A stretch of 64,000 bases of DNA from Paradevosia shaoguanensis (GTDB lineage: Bacteria > Pseudomonadota > Alphaproteobacteria > Rhizobiales > Devosiaceae). The stretch is taken from NCBI RefSeq assembly GCF_016801025.1, contig NZ_CP068983.1, positions 496,001-560,000 of the forward strand, in the 5' to 3' direction. Under the pieces are notes generated by a model, which saw nothing but the letters and a program-made list of their open reading frames with translations, made no database searches and was not told the DNA's origin. The position numbers were made by a program, and so were the translations under genes. Of this stretch, positions 28,705-39,720 are shown one piece after another; position 1 is the stretch's first letter, and each line of letters starts with the position of its first letter.

Positions 28705-29301
28705 GTGGCCAAAACCTTCTTCCTGCCGGGTGCGGGTGGCAGCGCCGACTTCTGGCGCCCGGTCGCCACTCATTTGGGGCTCGATGGTCGGTTGCTGGCC
28801 TGGCCAGGGTTGGGCAACGAACCGCATAGACCTGACGTCAATGGCGTCGACGACCTCGTCAACATGGTTCTCGAAGGGCTCGACGAGCCCGCCAATATCA
28901 TTGCGCAATCCATGGGTGGGCTCGTTGCCGTGAAGGTGGCGCTGGCCGCGCCGGAGAAGGTTCGACGGCTGGTGCTCACGGTGACTTCGGGCGGAGTGCC
29001 GGTGGCGGATCTCGGTGGGAGTGATTGGCGGGCGGACTATTACGCGGCCTATCCTGCTGCTGCCCGCTGGATCGGGGAAGCACGCGAAGACCTGTCGGCG
29101 CGCCTCGGCGAGATCGCCTGCCCCACACTGCTGCTCTGGGGTGACAGCGACCCGATCAGCCCAGTGGCCGTTGGGAGGCGTCTGGAAGCGCTGCTCCCCA
29201 ATGGGCGGCTTCAGATGATCCAGGGCGGTGACCACGATCTGGCGATCACCCATGCGCAAGACGTGGCCAAGCTTATCGCCCGGCACCTCGGGGACGGCTA
29301 A
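28705..29301 (+). CDS. Alpha/beta hydrolase family protein
   Basis: A 198-residue small alpha/beta hydrolase. The nucleophile elbow is AQSMGG (Ser about 73), the acid is in LLLWGDSDPISP, and the histidine in QGGDHDLAI, so the catalytic triad is complete. The lid is reduced, consistent with the short length. The GTG at 28705 is 3 bases after the rsmD stop and gives the normal first strand (AKTFFLPGAGGSADFW). The substrate is unknown. The stop overlaps that of convergent ribF by 4 bases. Confidence 0.85.
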   Translation: MAKTFFLPGAGGSADFWRPVATHLGLDGRLLAWPGLGNEPHRPDVNGVDDLVNMVLEGLDEPANIIAQSMGGLVAVKVALAAPEKVRRLVLTVTSGGVPVADLGGSDWRADYYAAYPAAARWIGEAREDLSARLGEIACPTLLLWGDSDPISPVAVGRRLEALLPNGRLQMIQGGDHDLAITHAQDVAKLIARHLGDG

Positions 29302-30272
29302 CCGAAGAAGCCGAGCTTCCTGTCCAGTTCGCTCTTAGGCGCGCAGGCGTTGAGGGCGTCCTCGGCCTTGCGGCTGTCGCGGTTCATTGCGGCGATGAGG
29401 TCATCGAGGCCGCTGAAGACTTCCTGGCCGCGGATGTGGGCGATCAGGGCCACCGAAAGGTGGGCGCCATAGATGTCGTCATGGAAATCGAAGAGATGCG
29501 TCTCGAAGGGTGGACGCTGGTTGTTGAACATCGGCTTGCCGAAGCTGGCGACGCCGTTGATCAGCCGGTCGCCGAGACGTGCGCGCACGGCGTAGACGCC
29601 CTGCGCGAGGTGGAAGCCCTCATGGGTGGCCATGTTGGCGGTGGGGAAACCCAGCTCGCGGCCGCGGCGATCGCCCGAGACGATCTCGCCTTCGACGAAC
29701 CAGTGGTAGCCGAGGAGCGTATTGGCCGTGGCGAGGTCGCCGACGCCGAGCGCCGAGCGGACGCGCGAGGACGAGATAGGTTCGGTACCATCATCGATCA
29801 GCGCCAGCGTTTCGACCTCGAAGCCGTATTGCGCGCCGGCGCTGCGCAGGAAATCGGGAGTGCCGCGCCGGCCGCGGCCGAAATGGAAATCGGCGCCGAC
29901 GATCACACCGGAAACGGCGAGGGCATCGACCAGATAGCGGGAGACGAAATCTTCGGCCTCGACCTGCGAAAGGTCGCGCGTGAAGGGCATGATGACGATG
30001 CCATCGAGCCCCAGCGCTTCAGCGAGGCGCGCCTTGGCATTGCCTTCGGTGAGGCGGAACATGAAGGGCTCGGGCGCGAAGACGTCACGCGGATGCGGCT
30101 CGAACGTCAGCACCACCGCCGGCACGCCGCGCTGGCGCGCGCGTTCCTTGAGGGCCGCGAAGACGTGCTGGTGGCCACGGTGGAAGCCATCGAAATTGCC
30201 GATGGCAACCTGGGCACCCTTGAGCTGGGCCGGTACGGTATCCAGGCCCGCTAGCTTGATGAAATCAGTCAC
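29298..30272 (-). CDS. ribF: Bifunctional riboflavin kinase/FAD synthetase
   Basis: A 324-residue enzyme making FMN then FAD. The N-terminal nucleotidyltransferase domain has AIGNFDGFHRGHQ (HxGH-type motif) and FEPHPRDVF. ISSSRVRSAL ends the FAD synthetase half. The kinase half carries GDRRGRELGFPTANM (PTAN motif), then FGKPMFNNQRPPFETHLFDF. The gene is followed on the same strand, upstream in position, by the TIGR01459 HAD gene, an arrangement I recall from other alphaproteobacteria. Confidence 0.95.
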   Translation of the reverse strand: MTDFIKLAGLDTVPAQLKGAQVAIGNFDGFHRGHQHVFAALKERARQRGVPAVVLTFEPHPRDVFAPEPFMFRLTEGNAKARLAEALGLDGIVIMPFTRDLSQVEAEDFVSRYLVDALAVSGVIVGADFHFGRGRRGTPDFLRSAGAQYGFEVETLALIDDGTEPISSSRVRSALGVGDLATANTLLGYHWFVEGEIVSGDRRGRELGFPTANMATHEGFHLAQGVYAVRARLGDRLINGVASFGKPMFNNQRPPFETHLFDFHDDIYGAHLSVALIAHIRGQEVFSGLDDLIAAMNRDSRKAEDALNACAPKSELDRKLGFFG

Positions 30273-30334
30273 TTGTAGTTACGCCCCAGGGTGCAAGCCG
30301 CGGGAAATTGCCAAGTTTGGCGCGCCATTGCAAG

Positions 30335-31201
30335 CTACCAAGCCAGCCGCGGCATGAAGCCGGCGAGGCGGGCGCCGGTAGTGGCCACGAAGTTGCGGAT
30401 ATGCTCGGAGTCCGGCTCGCCGAAGGCATCCAGCTCGCCCGCATGGATCGAGCCGGTGATGAACAGGAAATCAATGCCGAAATCGGCCGCGCCCATGGCG
30501 TCGGTGCGCACGCTGTCGCCGATGGCGAGGATGCGGCTGCGCTCGACGGGATGGCCGACGGCCTTCTCGGCCAGCGCCAGGGCCTCGTTGTAGATCGGGG
30601 CATAGGGTTTGCCGGCCATCAGCACGATGCCGCCCAGTTCCTCGTAGATATCGGCCAGTGCGCCGCCGCAATAGACGATCTGCTCGCCGATCTCGACCAC
30701 CTTGTCTGGATTGGCGCAGATGAGCGGCAGGCCACGACGGCGCCAATGGGCAATGCGATCGGAATACATGTCGGGCGTGTCGTCATCGGTATCGAGGTCC
30801 GTGACGACGACGGCGGAAGCCTCGTCGGCCGTGCCACGGCGCACGTTGAGGCCTTCATAAAGCGCATCGTCGGCGGTGGGCGGTCCGACATGGTGGATGA
30901 CCTTGCCGGAATAGCGCGCGATCATGGTGCGAGTGGCGTCGCCCGAGGTCACCACCGAATCATAGGCACCGCCCGGGACGCCGAGTTCATCGAGCATGGC
31001 GATGATGGGGCCTGAGGGCCGAGGCGCGTTGGTGATGAGGACGACGCGTCCACCGGCCTGGCGGAACTTCACCAGCGCCTCGACGGCGCTCGGATAGGCA
31101 GCCACGCCGTTATGCACCACGCCCCAGACGTCCGACAGCACGACGTCATAGCGTCCGGCAATGGCTGAAAGCCCGGAAAGCGCTCCGGCTGTGTCCGACA
31201 T
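30335..31201 (-). CDS. HAD-superfamily class IIA hydrolase, TIGR01459-like
   Basis: A 288-residue cytoplasmic HAD protein of the NagD-like class IIA. Motif I reads LSDVWGVVHNG: the nucleophile Asp is present but the usual second Asp (DxD) is Trp. Motif II is VLITNAPRPSG, the cap contains VVLMAGKPYAPIYNEAL (the motif III lysine), and motif IV is RILAIGDSVRTDAMGA. The DxW form is characteristic of this subgroup as I recall, so it may have weak or different phosphatase activity. It lies 62 bases upstream of ribF on the same strand. The substrate is unknown. Confidence 0.85.
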   Translation of the reverse strand: MSDTAGALSGLSAIAGRYDVVLSDVWGVVHNGVAAYPSAVEALVKFRQAGGRVVLITNAPRPSGPIIAMLDELGVPGGAYDSVVTSGDATRTMIARYSGKVIHHVGPPTADDALYEGLNVRRGTADEASAVVVTDLDTDDDTPDMYSDRIAHWRRRGLPLICANPDKVVEIGEQIVYCGGALADIYEELGGIVLMAGKPYAPIYNEALALAEKAVGHPVERSRILAIGDSVRTDAMGAADFGIDFLFITGSIHAGELDAFGEPDSEHIRNFVATTGARLAGFMPRLAW

Positions 31202-31215
31202 GTTTGGTCCTTCGC

Positions 31216-32430
31216 TTACGCTACAGGCGCCAGGCGATCACCCACGAGATCAGGACGGATCGGACCGGCGGAGGCCATGTAATAGCCTTGTGCGTAGCCG
31301 AACCCATCTTCGAGGAGGGATATGATCTGGTCTTCGGACCTGATGCCCATCGCCATCAGGTCGATGCCCGAGCGCTCGACGAAACTGGCGATATCGGAAG
31401 TGTGGATATCGGTAAAGGCCCCAGGCTGCTCGACGAACCGTGTCGCATCGACGCGGACGGAACGGACGCCAAGAGCCGAGAGCTCGCTGAAATCCGAACG
31501 CAGCGAGCGGGCATTGACGATCGAATAGGCGGCGCCTCGACGCATCATCGCCGCCAGTGCCTGGCGCTCTGCACTGGTGCAGGCGCGCCAATCGTCTTCG
31601 CTGATGGCGAAATTGATCACCGGGACAGTGCCGCGATTGGCTTCAAGCAGGGCCGAAATCTGATTGACCGCCGGCACGTCGCCCAACGTGGCGCGCGAGA
31701 GCGGCACGTAGAGGGTGAGCGTCGATTTGTTGGCGCGGGCGCGGTGCAGCAGCGTCACCGCCTCTTCGGCAGCCATGATCTCGATGCGGCGGATGACGCT
31801 TTCGCCGCCGCGCACGGGCATGAATTCCGAGGCAGCGGCGATGTCACCCCCGTCCATGCGCATGCGCGGTGTGAGGTCATAGCCGTGCACGCGGCGCTGG
31901 GGCAGCGTAAAGATCGGCTCGATGTGGAAAAGAATGCGCCCTTCGCTGAGCGCATCCTCGACGATGGAAAGATCGATATCCGGTTCGGGCAGCGCTTCGG
32001 GCACGGCGCGGGCGGTGGCGCTCAGGACCATCGGGCCCTTCTGCGCTTCGCGCTCCTCTTCCTGGGCCTGTTCAAGGTCGGAAACCGCTTCGGCGACCTG
32101 GCGCACGACGGTGCCCAGCACGGAAATATCGGCTTCGAGGCCGGAAAGGCGCTTGCCGGCATCGACGTCGGTAAGGGCGTTGATGCGCTGGGAGAGGACC
32201 TGCCCGGCCTGAGCGTCAGTGGCGAGGAGACGCGACAATTCCTCGACGGCGCGTTCAAGGCGTGCTTCGGAGCGGCGGCGCAGCTGGCGTTCCATGTAGA
32301 TGACGGCCAAACCGCCGGCCAGCATGGCGAGCATCAGGGCTTCGACTGGCGAAAACGCCAGGCCAAAATAGGCCGTAGCTGCGAGAGCGCAGGCTGCCAG
32401 GGCGATGAAAGTATAAACCAGCGCCTGCAC
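31216..32430 (-). CDS. Membrane-anchored degenerate EAL-domain protein
   Basis: A 404-residue protein. Two N-terminal membrane segments (about 4-22 and 28-46) are followed by a coiled coil (about 47-130) and an EAL-type domain (about 150-395). The signature is lost: where active c-di-GMP phosphodiesterases have YQPI and EALxR, this has HIEPIF and YDLTPRM, so the metal-binding Glu is absent. The C-terminal FGYAQGYYMASAGPI still resembles the fold. It is probably a non-catalytic c-di-GMP receptor or scaffold. It is divergent from the sigma-54-type activator and shares its promoter region. Confidence 0.85.
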   Translation of the reverse strand: MQALVYTFIALAACALAATAYFGLAFSPVEALMLAMLAGGLAVIYMERQLRRRSEARLERAVEELSRLLATDAQAGQVLSQRINALTDVDAGKRLSGLEADISVLGTVVRQVAEAVSDLEQAQEEEREAQKGPMVLSATARAVPEALPEPDIDLSIVEDALSEGRILFHIEPIFTLPQRRVHGYDLTPRMRMDGGDIAAASEFMPVRGGESVIRRIEIMAAEEAVTLLHRARANKSTLTLYVPLSRATLGDVPAVNQISALLEANRGTVPVINFAISEDDWRACTSAERQALAAMMRRGAAYSIVNARSLRSDFSELSALGVRSVRVDATRFVEQPGAFTDIHTSDIASFVERSGIDLMAMGIRSEDQIISLLEDGFGYAQGYYMASAGPIRPDLVGDRLAPVA

Positions 32431-32524
32431 TACCTATTCCCGGCGAGTTGGTGATTCTGTTTCAACTCAATACCACCCAAGCCGAAACGGCAAAAGCGGA
32501 TGCCTTCGACGGGAAGACAAACGA

Positions 32525-32549
32525 ATTGTTTACCCTGTTCATAAACAAT
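32525..32549. promoter_or_regulatory. Perfect inverted repeat in the EAL/activator divergent region
   Basis: ATTGTTTA (32525-32532) and TAAACAAT (32542-32549) form an exact 8-bp inverted repeat with 9-nt spacing, in an AT-rich island between the EAL gene and the activator start at 32589. It is a plausible operator; the binding protein is unknown. Confidence 0.5.
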
Positions 32550-32588
32550 CTGCGGAAAGCAAAAACGCCAGAGGCGAGGATAACGCCC

Positions 32589-34025
<1,437 letters not shown>

Positions 34026-34043
34026 CTTTACGAAAATCCATAA

Positions 34044-34071
34044 ATTAGGTACTTTAGAGAAACTACCTGAT
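34044..34071. promoter_or_regulatory. Candidate toxin-antitoxin operator
   Basis: ATTAGGTA (34044-34051) and TACCTGAT (34064-34071) form an inverted repeat with one mismatch in an AT-rich stretch just before the antitoxin start. Phd-type antitoxins usually repress their own promoter at such sites; the role here is inferred. Confidence 0.5.
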
Positions 34072-34086
34072 TTAAGGAACTATATC

Positions 34087-34347
34087 GTGCGCCGCTTCTC
34101 GCTTACCGAACTCAACAATCGCTCGGGCGAGGTGGTTGAAGCCGCCTATTCGGGCCCGGTCGAGATCACCCGCCACGGCAAGCCGAAATTCATCATCATA
34201 ACGGCGGAAGAATACGCCCGGCTGGCCCGGCGCGACCCGCGCCGCGTATACGGTGCCGGGGAGACACCGGATGAAATAGCCGATGCCTTTGCCCAGGAGC
34301 TAGATCGCCTGTCGCGCGGCGAAGGTTACGGCGACGATGAACCCTGA
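34087..34347 (+). CDS. Type II antitoxin, Phd/YefM family
   Basis: An 86-residue protein. The N-terminal half, RRFSLTELNNRSGEVVEAAYSGPVEITRHGKPKFIIITAEEYARL, is the Phd/YefM DNA-binding fold. The acidic C-terminal half (GETPDEIADAFAQELDRL) is the expected toxin-binding tail. The start is GTG 34087, after TTAAGGAAC. The toxin-like gene overlaps its last 11 bases, so translation is coupled. The short AT-rich leader contrasts with the surrounding GC-rich DNA, which fits a transferred module. Confidence 0.82.
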   Translation: MRRFSLTELNNRSGEVVEAAYSGPVEITRHGKPKFIIITAEEYARLARRDPRRVYGAGETPDEIADAFAQELDRLSRGEGYGDDEP

Positions 34348-34756
34348 CCTGCTGCGGCCGGGCACTGTCCTCACCTACCCTTATCTCTGGCTGCGGGAGC
34401 AAAAAGAGGGGGAAACCGAGGGGCGGAAGGAGCGACCGATCTGCATGGTGATCGCGCTGAAGACAGGGAGCGGCACGACGCACCTGATGCTGTTAGCCAT
34501 CTCGAGTAAACCGCCAATTCGCGAGCAGGACGCGATCGAGATTCCGGAGATAGAGAGGAGGCGTGGGGGGCTGAGCGAGGTCGGCACGTCGTGGATCGTC
34601 ATCAGCGAGTACAATTACGATGTCGCCGAACAATCCTTCTACCTTAGGCCTGATCAGGCGCCGCTGGGTCGCTTCAGCCGCTCTTTCGTGGCTTTGCTCG
34701 CCGCACGCCTCGCTCCGTTGCTCAAGTCCAGGACCGGGCGGGTCGGACGGCTCTAA
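34337..34756 (+). CDS. PemK/MazF-like toxin
   Basis: A 139-residue protein. The N-terminal PGTVLTYPYLWLREQKEGETEGRKERPICMVIAL matches the PemK/MazF SH3-barrel start (G-x-V, then K-x-RP-x-x-VI). PemK-type toxins cut mRNA. The length is slightly above average, with a basic C-terminal tail (RLAPLLKSRTGRVGRL). A Phd antitoxin with a PemK-like toxin is a mixed but known pairing. Family assignment rests on the N-terminal motif only. Confidence 0.65.
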   Translation: MNPDLLRPGTVLTYPYLWLREQKEGETEGRKERPICMVIALKTGSGTTHLMLLAISSKPPIREQDAIEIPEIERRRGGLSEVGTSWIVISEYNYDVAEQSFYLRPDQAPLGRFSRSFVALLAARLAPLLKSRTGRVGRL

Positions 34757-34938
34757 AGCCCCAGCTTTTCCTTCGCCTTGCGGGCGGTGGCGAAGGCCTT
34801 GTGTTCTTCGCCCAAGGCGGTGCCCTTCTTGAGGACATTGCCTTCGGCATCGAGAACCTCCCATTGCCACTGAGCGTTGAGGCCTGCGCCGCCGGTACGG
34901 CGGATGCGGATGTCGGAATTTTTTGGCTTTTCGGTCAT
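34753..34938 (-). CDS. Small conserved-looking protein, function unknown
   Basis: A 61-residue, charged, soluble protein: IRIRRTGGAGLNAQWQWEVLDAEGNVLKKGTALGEEHKAFATARKAKEKLGL. It may form a three-stranded sheet plus a basic helix. Its stop overlaps that of the convergent toxin gene by 4 bases. It starts 182 bases before groES on the other strand. No named family recognised. Confidence 0.65.
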   Translation of the reverse strand: MTEKPKNSDIRIRRTGGAGLNAQWQWEVLDAEGNVLKKGTALGEEHKAFATARKAKEKLGL

Positions 34939-35006
34939 AGCCCCTTATCTCTCATTGTAAGCGCGGGTGGAAGCCGACTTCACCGCTCCGTCACAATCCC
35001 GCGACC

Positions 35007-35035
35007 TTGACTCCCTAAAACACGGCTCCTATATC
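35007..35035 (+). promoter_or_regulatory. groESL promoter
   Basis: TTGACT (35007-35012) and TATATC (35030-35035) are separated by 17 nt, a good housekeeping-type promoter. The predicted start near 35042 places the CIRCE element just downstream, inside the leader. Confidence 0.75.
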
Positions 35036-35048
35036 GGCTGCCAGCCAG

Positions 35049-35075
35049 TTAGCACTCTGTTATCCGGAGTGCTAA
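35049..35075. promoter_or_regulatory. CIRCE element (HrcA operator)
   Basis: TTAGCACTC (35049-35057), nine bases, then GAGTGCTAA (35067-35075): a perfect match to the canonical CIRCE inverted repeat. HrcA repressor binding here would shut groESL off until heat shock. hrcA itself is not in the window. Confidence 0.97.
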
Positions 35076-35120
35076 CAGGTCTCAGATTTGCATCACCGTT
35101 AGGTCTCATAAGGAGCGAAA

Positions 35121-35408
35121 ATGAGCTTCCGTCCCCTGCACGACCGCGTGGTCGTCCGGCGCGTCGACAGCGAGGAAAAGTCCGCTGGCGGCATCATCAT
35201 CCCCGACACTGCCAAGGAAAAGCCCTCCGAAGGCATCATCGAGGCCGTTGGCCCCGGTGCGCGTGACGAAAGCGGCAAGGTTGTTGCCCTGGACGTCAAG
35301 GCAGGCGATCGCGTGCTCTTCGGCAAGTGGAGCGGCACCGAGGTCAAGATCGACGGCAAGGACCTGTTGATCATGAAGGAATCCGACATCCTGGGCATCA
35401 TCGGCTAA
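35121..35408 (+). CDS. groES: Co-chaperonin GroES
   Basis: A 95-residue heptameric lid of the GroEL chaperonin. [35 protein letters not shown] shows the conserved start and the mobile loop that binds GroEL (about 17-32). [29 protein letters not shown] is the remaining beta-barrel. AAGGAG precedes the ATG. Cotranscribed with groEL under CIRCE control. Confidence 0.98.
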   Translation: MSFRPLHDRVVVRRVDSEEKSAGGIIIPDTAKEKPSEGIIEAVGPGARDESGKVVALDVKAGDRVLFGKWSGTEVKIDGKDLLIMKESDILGIIG

Positions 35409-35443
35409 AGCCGGCTCCGGACAGTCCGTTCAACGCTTACTAA

Positions 35444-37096
<1,653 letters not shown>

Positions 37097-37155
37097 GAAG
37101 TCCGGCCGGCATCAGCCGACTAGAACACCTGACCTTTCCCAAGGTCACGAACGGG

Positions 37156-37187
37156 AGGGCGGTCCATAAGGGCCGCCCTTTCCCTTT
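37156..37187 (+). terminator. groESL terminator
   Basis: AGGGCGGTCC (37156-37165) pairs with GGGCCGCCCT (37170-37179) around an ATAA loop (one T-G pair), followed by TTCCCTTT. It lies 60 bases after the groEL stop and is a good Rho-independent type hairpin. Confidence 0.8.
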
Positions 37188-37268
37188 GCGGGTGATGTTC
37201 GATCAAACGCTCTGGCCCGACGCCCTTGGCTGCTCTAGGCTCGGACAACTTCACCACAGGAAGCGCCC

Positions 37269-37502
37269 ATGGCCCCTCCCACCAGACGACATACCAGCGC
37301 CATCGACCAGGCCGAGGCCCTGTTCAAGGCAGCGACGACCAAGCAGGTCGAGAACGTATCGCCCAAGAGCAACGCGATTCCGGTCGGCAAGGAAACGGTT
37401 TCGCTGCGTCTCGATCGCGACGTGCTCGAGCACTTCCAGGACGACGGTCCGGGCTGGCAGGACCGGATCAACGCGGCCCTGCGCACCTTCATCGAGCGGT
37501 AG
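37269..37502 (+). CDS. BrnA-like antitoxin domain protein without adjacent toxin
   Basis: A 77-residue protein. The C-terminal half, VSLRLDRDVLEHFQDDGPGWQDRINAALRTFIE, is the ribbon-helix-helix type BrnA pattern; the N-terminal half is basic and probably disordered. In brnTA modules the toxin gene precedes brnA. Here the upstream neighbour is groEL and its terminator, so it is an orphan. It may act as a stand-alone DNA-binding regulator. AGGAAG precedes the ATG; the next gene's ATG follows its stop directly. Confidence 0.75.
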   Translation: MAPPTRRHTSAIDQAEALFKAATTKQVENVSPKSNAIPVGKETVSLRLDRDVLEHFQDDGPGWQDRINAALRTFIER

Positions 37503-37979
37503 ATGCGCGGGCTCGCGGCTTTGGCATTGTTGGCTCTCCTGGCTTCGCCCACGCTGGCGCAGGACGAGGAGGCCTATATCGATGACCGCTCGACGCCTGA
37601 GGCGGTGATCAACTCGCTCTACAACGCCATCAATCGCGCCGAATACCTGCGCGCCTATTCCTATTTCGGCGCGGACAACGCGCCCGCCGATTTCGAGACC
37701 TTCTCCAAGGGCTACGAGGATACCGATAGCGTCGATGTCCTGCTCGGTAAGTCGACGTCTGAAGGCGCGGCGGGGAGCACATACTATTCGGTGCCGGTGG
37801 CGATCGACGCCGTGGGCAAGGACGGCACGCACAAGCAGTTTGCCGGCTGCTACACGCTGCGCCTCGCCAACCCGCAGATCCAGGCGACGCCGCCGTTTGT
37901 GCCGCTGCACATCGAGAAGGGCGACCTCAAGCCCGCCAATGGTGAGCTCGAAGCGATCCTGCCGGCGAGCTGCGAGTAG
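37503..37979 (+). CDS. Secreted protein, function unknown
   Basis: A 158-residue protein with a short Sec signal (MRGLAALALLALLASPTLAQ, cleavage about residue 20). The mature part begins TPEAVINSLYNAINRAEYLRAYSYF, reminiscent of NTF2-like lipid or ligand pockets, and ends with KPANGELEAILPASCE. Two cysteines (GCYTL, ASCE) could pair. It directly abuts the BrnA-like gene, so the two share a transcript. No named family recognised. Confidence 0.7.
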   Translation: MRGLAALALLALLASPTLAQDEEAYIDDRSTPEAVINSLYNAINRAEYLRAYSYFGADNAPADFETFSKGYEDTDSVDVLLGKSTSEGAAGSTYYSVPVAIDAVGKDGTHKQFAGCYTLRLANPQIQATPPFVPLHIEKGDLKPANGELEAILPASCE

Positions 37980-38063
37980 CAGCCCCTCCTCCCGACGTCC
38001 GATTTGACTCAGGCCGGCGGGCCATAGCATCCTCTGGTATATAGACTTTTCGAGGGTTCGACC

Positions 38064-38975
38064 GTGTTCCGCACCGGCCAGTTTCTTGGCGCTATCGCGC
38101 TTTCCGCTTTGATTCTCTCGCCGGCCATTGCCGTGGAGAAGAGCAAGGATGCCAATCCTTCGTCTTCCACCGCCACGCCCGCGGTGACGTCCGGCGGCAA
38201 TTCGGACAAGACGCCGAGCAAGAAGCCGACCACGACGCAGACGCCAACGGCTCCCCGTTCGGTCAACGACATTCTCGATGAAGCCGACCAGTATTACGAC
38301 GGCGACGGGGTCAAGCAGGACTACGACAAGGCGCTGGCCCTCTATCGCGAAGCGGCGGCCATGGGCGATGGTTATGGCTATGACATGGTCGGGCTGATGT
38401 ACGATCTCGGCCGGTCGGTCAAGGAAGACCCCAAGGAGGCCATGGCCTGGTATCGCAAGGCTGCCGATGCGGGCTTCTACACCGCCATGGTCAATATCGG
38501 CACGCTCTACGAACAGGGCCGCGGGGTGACCAAGGACCTTGAGGAAGCGGTGAGCTGGTACCGCAAGGCTGCCGAGAAGGACAACCTGCGCGGCATGTAC
38601 TATCTGGGCGACATGTACCTGGAAGGCCGCGGCATCGGCAAGGATCTCGAAGAGGCGGTGAGCTGGTACCAGAAGGCCGTCGATGGCGGCTATGCCGACG
38701 CCTATTGGGCGCTATCGCTGCGCTACGTCTATGGCGAAGGCGTCGCCAAGGATACGCACAAGGCCGCCGACCTCGCCTACTACGCACTCACGCATGGCGT
38801 GCAGTCGGCCCATGACAATCTCTTCGATGCCCGCAACAAGAATGTCTCGGCCAATTTCCTGCGTCGCATCCAGGAATTGCTGAAGCAGGACGGGTTCTAT
38901 GACGGCAAGGCCGATGGCAATTTCGGGCCGCAGACCCGCACCGCCATCGAGGCCGCGTTCGGCACCGCCAATTAG
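38064..38975 (+). CDS. Secreted Sel1-repeat protein with peptidoglycan-binding C-terminus
   Basis: A 303-residue exported protein. The signal peptide (about 1-24) is followed by a Ser/Thr/Lys/Pro-rich linker (about 27-65). At least four Sel1-like repeats follow (about 70-240), with units such as ALALYREAAAMGDGYGYDMVG and EAVSWYRKAAEKDNLRGMYYLG. The last 40 residues (LLKQDGFYDGKADGNFGPQTRTAIEAAFG) form a PG_binding_1 motif that anchors to cell-wall peptidoglycan. It is probably a periplasmic scaffold. Start is GTG 38064. The stop overlaps that of convergent TauE by 4 bases. Confidence 0.85.
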   Translation: MFRTGQFLGAIALSALILSPAIAVEKSKDANPSSSTATPAVTSGGNSDKTPSKKPTTTQTPTAPRSVNDILDEADQYYDGDGVKQDYDKALALYREAAAMGDGYGYDMVGLMYDLGRSVKEDPKEAMAWYRKAADAGFYTAMVNIGTLYEQGRGVTKDLEEAVSWYRKAAEKDNLRGMYYLGDMYLEGRGIGKDLEEAVSWYQKAVDGGYADAYWALSLRYVYGEGVAKDTHKAADLAYYALTHGVQSAHDNLFDARNKNVSANFLRRIQELLKQDGFYDGKADGNFGPQTRTAIEAAFGTAN

Positions 38976-39718
38976 GGCACGAGCAGCAGCTTGAGCGCCA
39001 TCGCCACCGAGACCACCACGACCAGCGGGCGGATGAGCTTGGCGCCGAAGCGGATGCCCGTCAGCGCGCCGAGATAGCCGCCTGCGATCTGTCCGACCGC
39101 CATGGTCAAGGCGGCGGGCCAGACGACATCGCCCGAGGGGATGAAAAGCAGCAACGCGCCAAGGTTGGAGGCGAGGTTGAGCACCTTGGTGTTGCCTGCC
39201 GCGCGCGTGACGCCCAGACCGAAGAGCGCGACGAAGGCCAGCGTCAGGAACGAGCCGGTGCCCGGTCCGAAAATGCCGTCATAGAAGCCGACGCCAAAAC
39301 CCACGAGCGGCACGAAGATGGGGAAACTCAGCCGCGCCGCGCGGTCGGCATCGGTCAGCTTGGGCGCGAACATGAAGTAGCCGGCAATGGCGATAAGCGC
39401 GATCGGCACGATCACGTCGAGAATGCCGGTATCGATGTTCTTGACCGTGAGGGCGCCGAGCAGGCTGCCCGCCAGGGTCAGCAGGATGGCCGGCACGAGC
39501 GCCCGCAGTGACACCAGGCCCTTGCGCCAATAGGTGGTGGCGGCAATTGTCGTGCCGACGATCGATTGCATCTTGTTGGTCGCCAGCGCCGCCACCGGCG
39601 GCAGGCCCGCCGAAAGCAGGGCTGGCAGCGACAGCATGCCCCCGCCTCCCGCAATGGCATCCACGAAACCGGCGGCAAGGCCGACAACGGCGAGGGCGAG
39701 CAGGGTAAGCGGTTCCAA
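38972..39718 (-). CDS. TauE/SafE family sulfite or anion exporter
   Basis: A 248-residue membrane protein with about eight hydrophobic segments. The start LLALAVVGLAAGFVDAIAGGGGMLSLPALLSAGLPPVAALATNK is the DUF81/TauE signature, with the duplicated half repeating as GFGVGFYDGIFGPGTGSFLTLAFVALFG. Members export sulfite, sulfoacetate or other anions; the substrate is unknown. It lies 2 bases downstream of the GT2 gene, so they are co-expressed. Confidence 0.9.
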   Translation of the reverse strand: MEPLTLLALAVVGLAAGFVDAIAGGGGMLSLPALLSAGLPPVAALATNKMQSIVGTTIAATTYWRKGLVSLRALVPAILLTLAGSLLGALTVKNIDTGILDVIVPIALIAIAGYFMFAPKLTDADRAARLSFPIFVPLVGFGVGFYDGIFGPGTGSFLTLAFVALFGLGVTRAAGNTKVLNLASNLGALLLFIPSGDVVWPAALTMAVGQIAGGYLGALTGIRFGAKLIRPLVVVVSVAMALKLLLVP

Positions 39719-39720
39719 AG

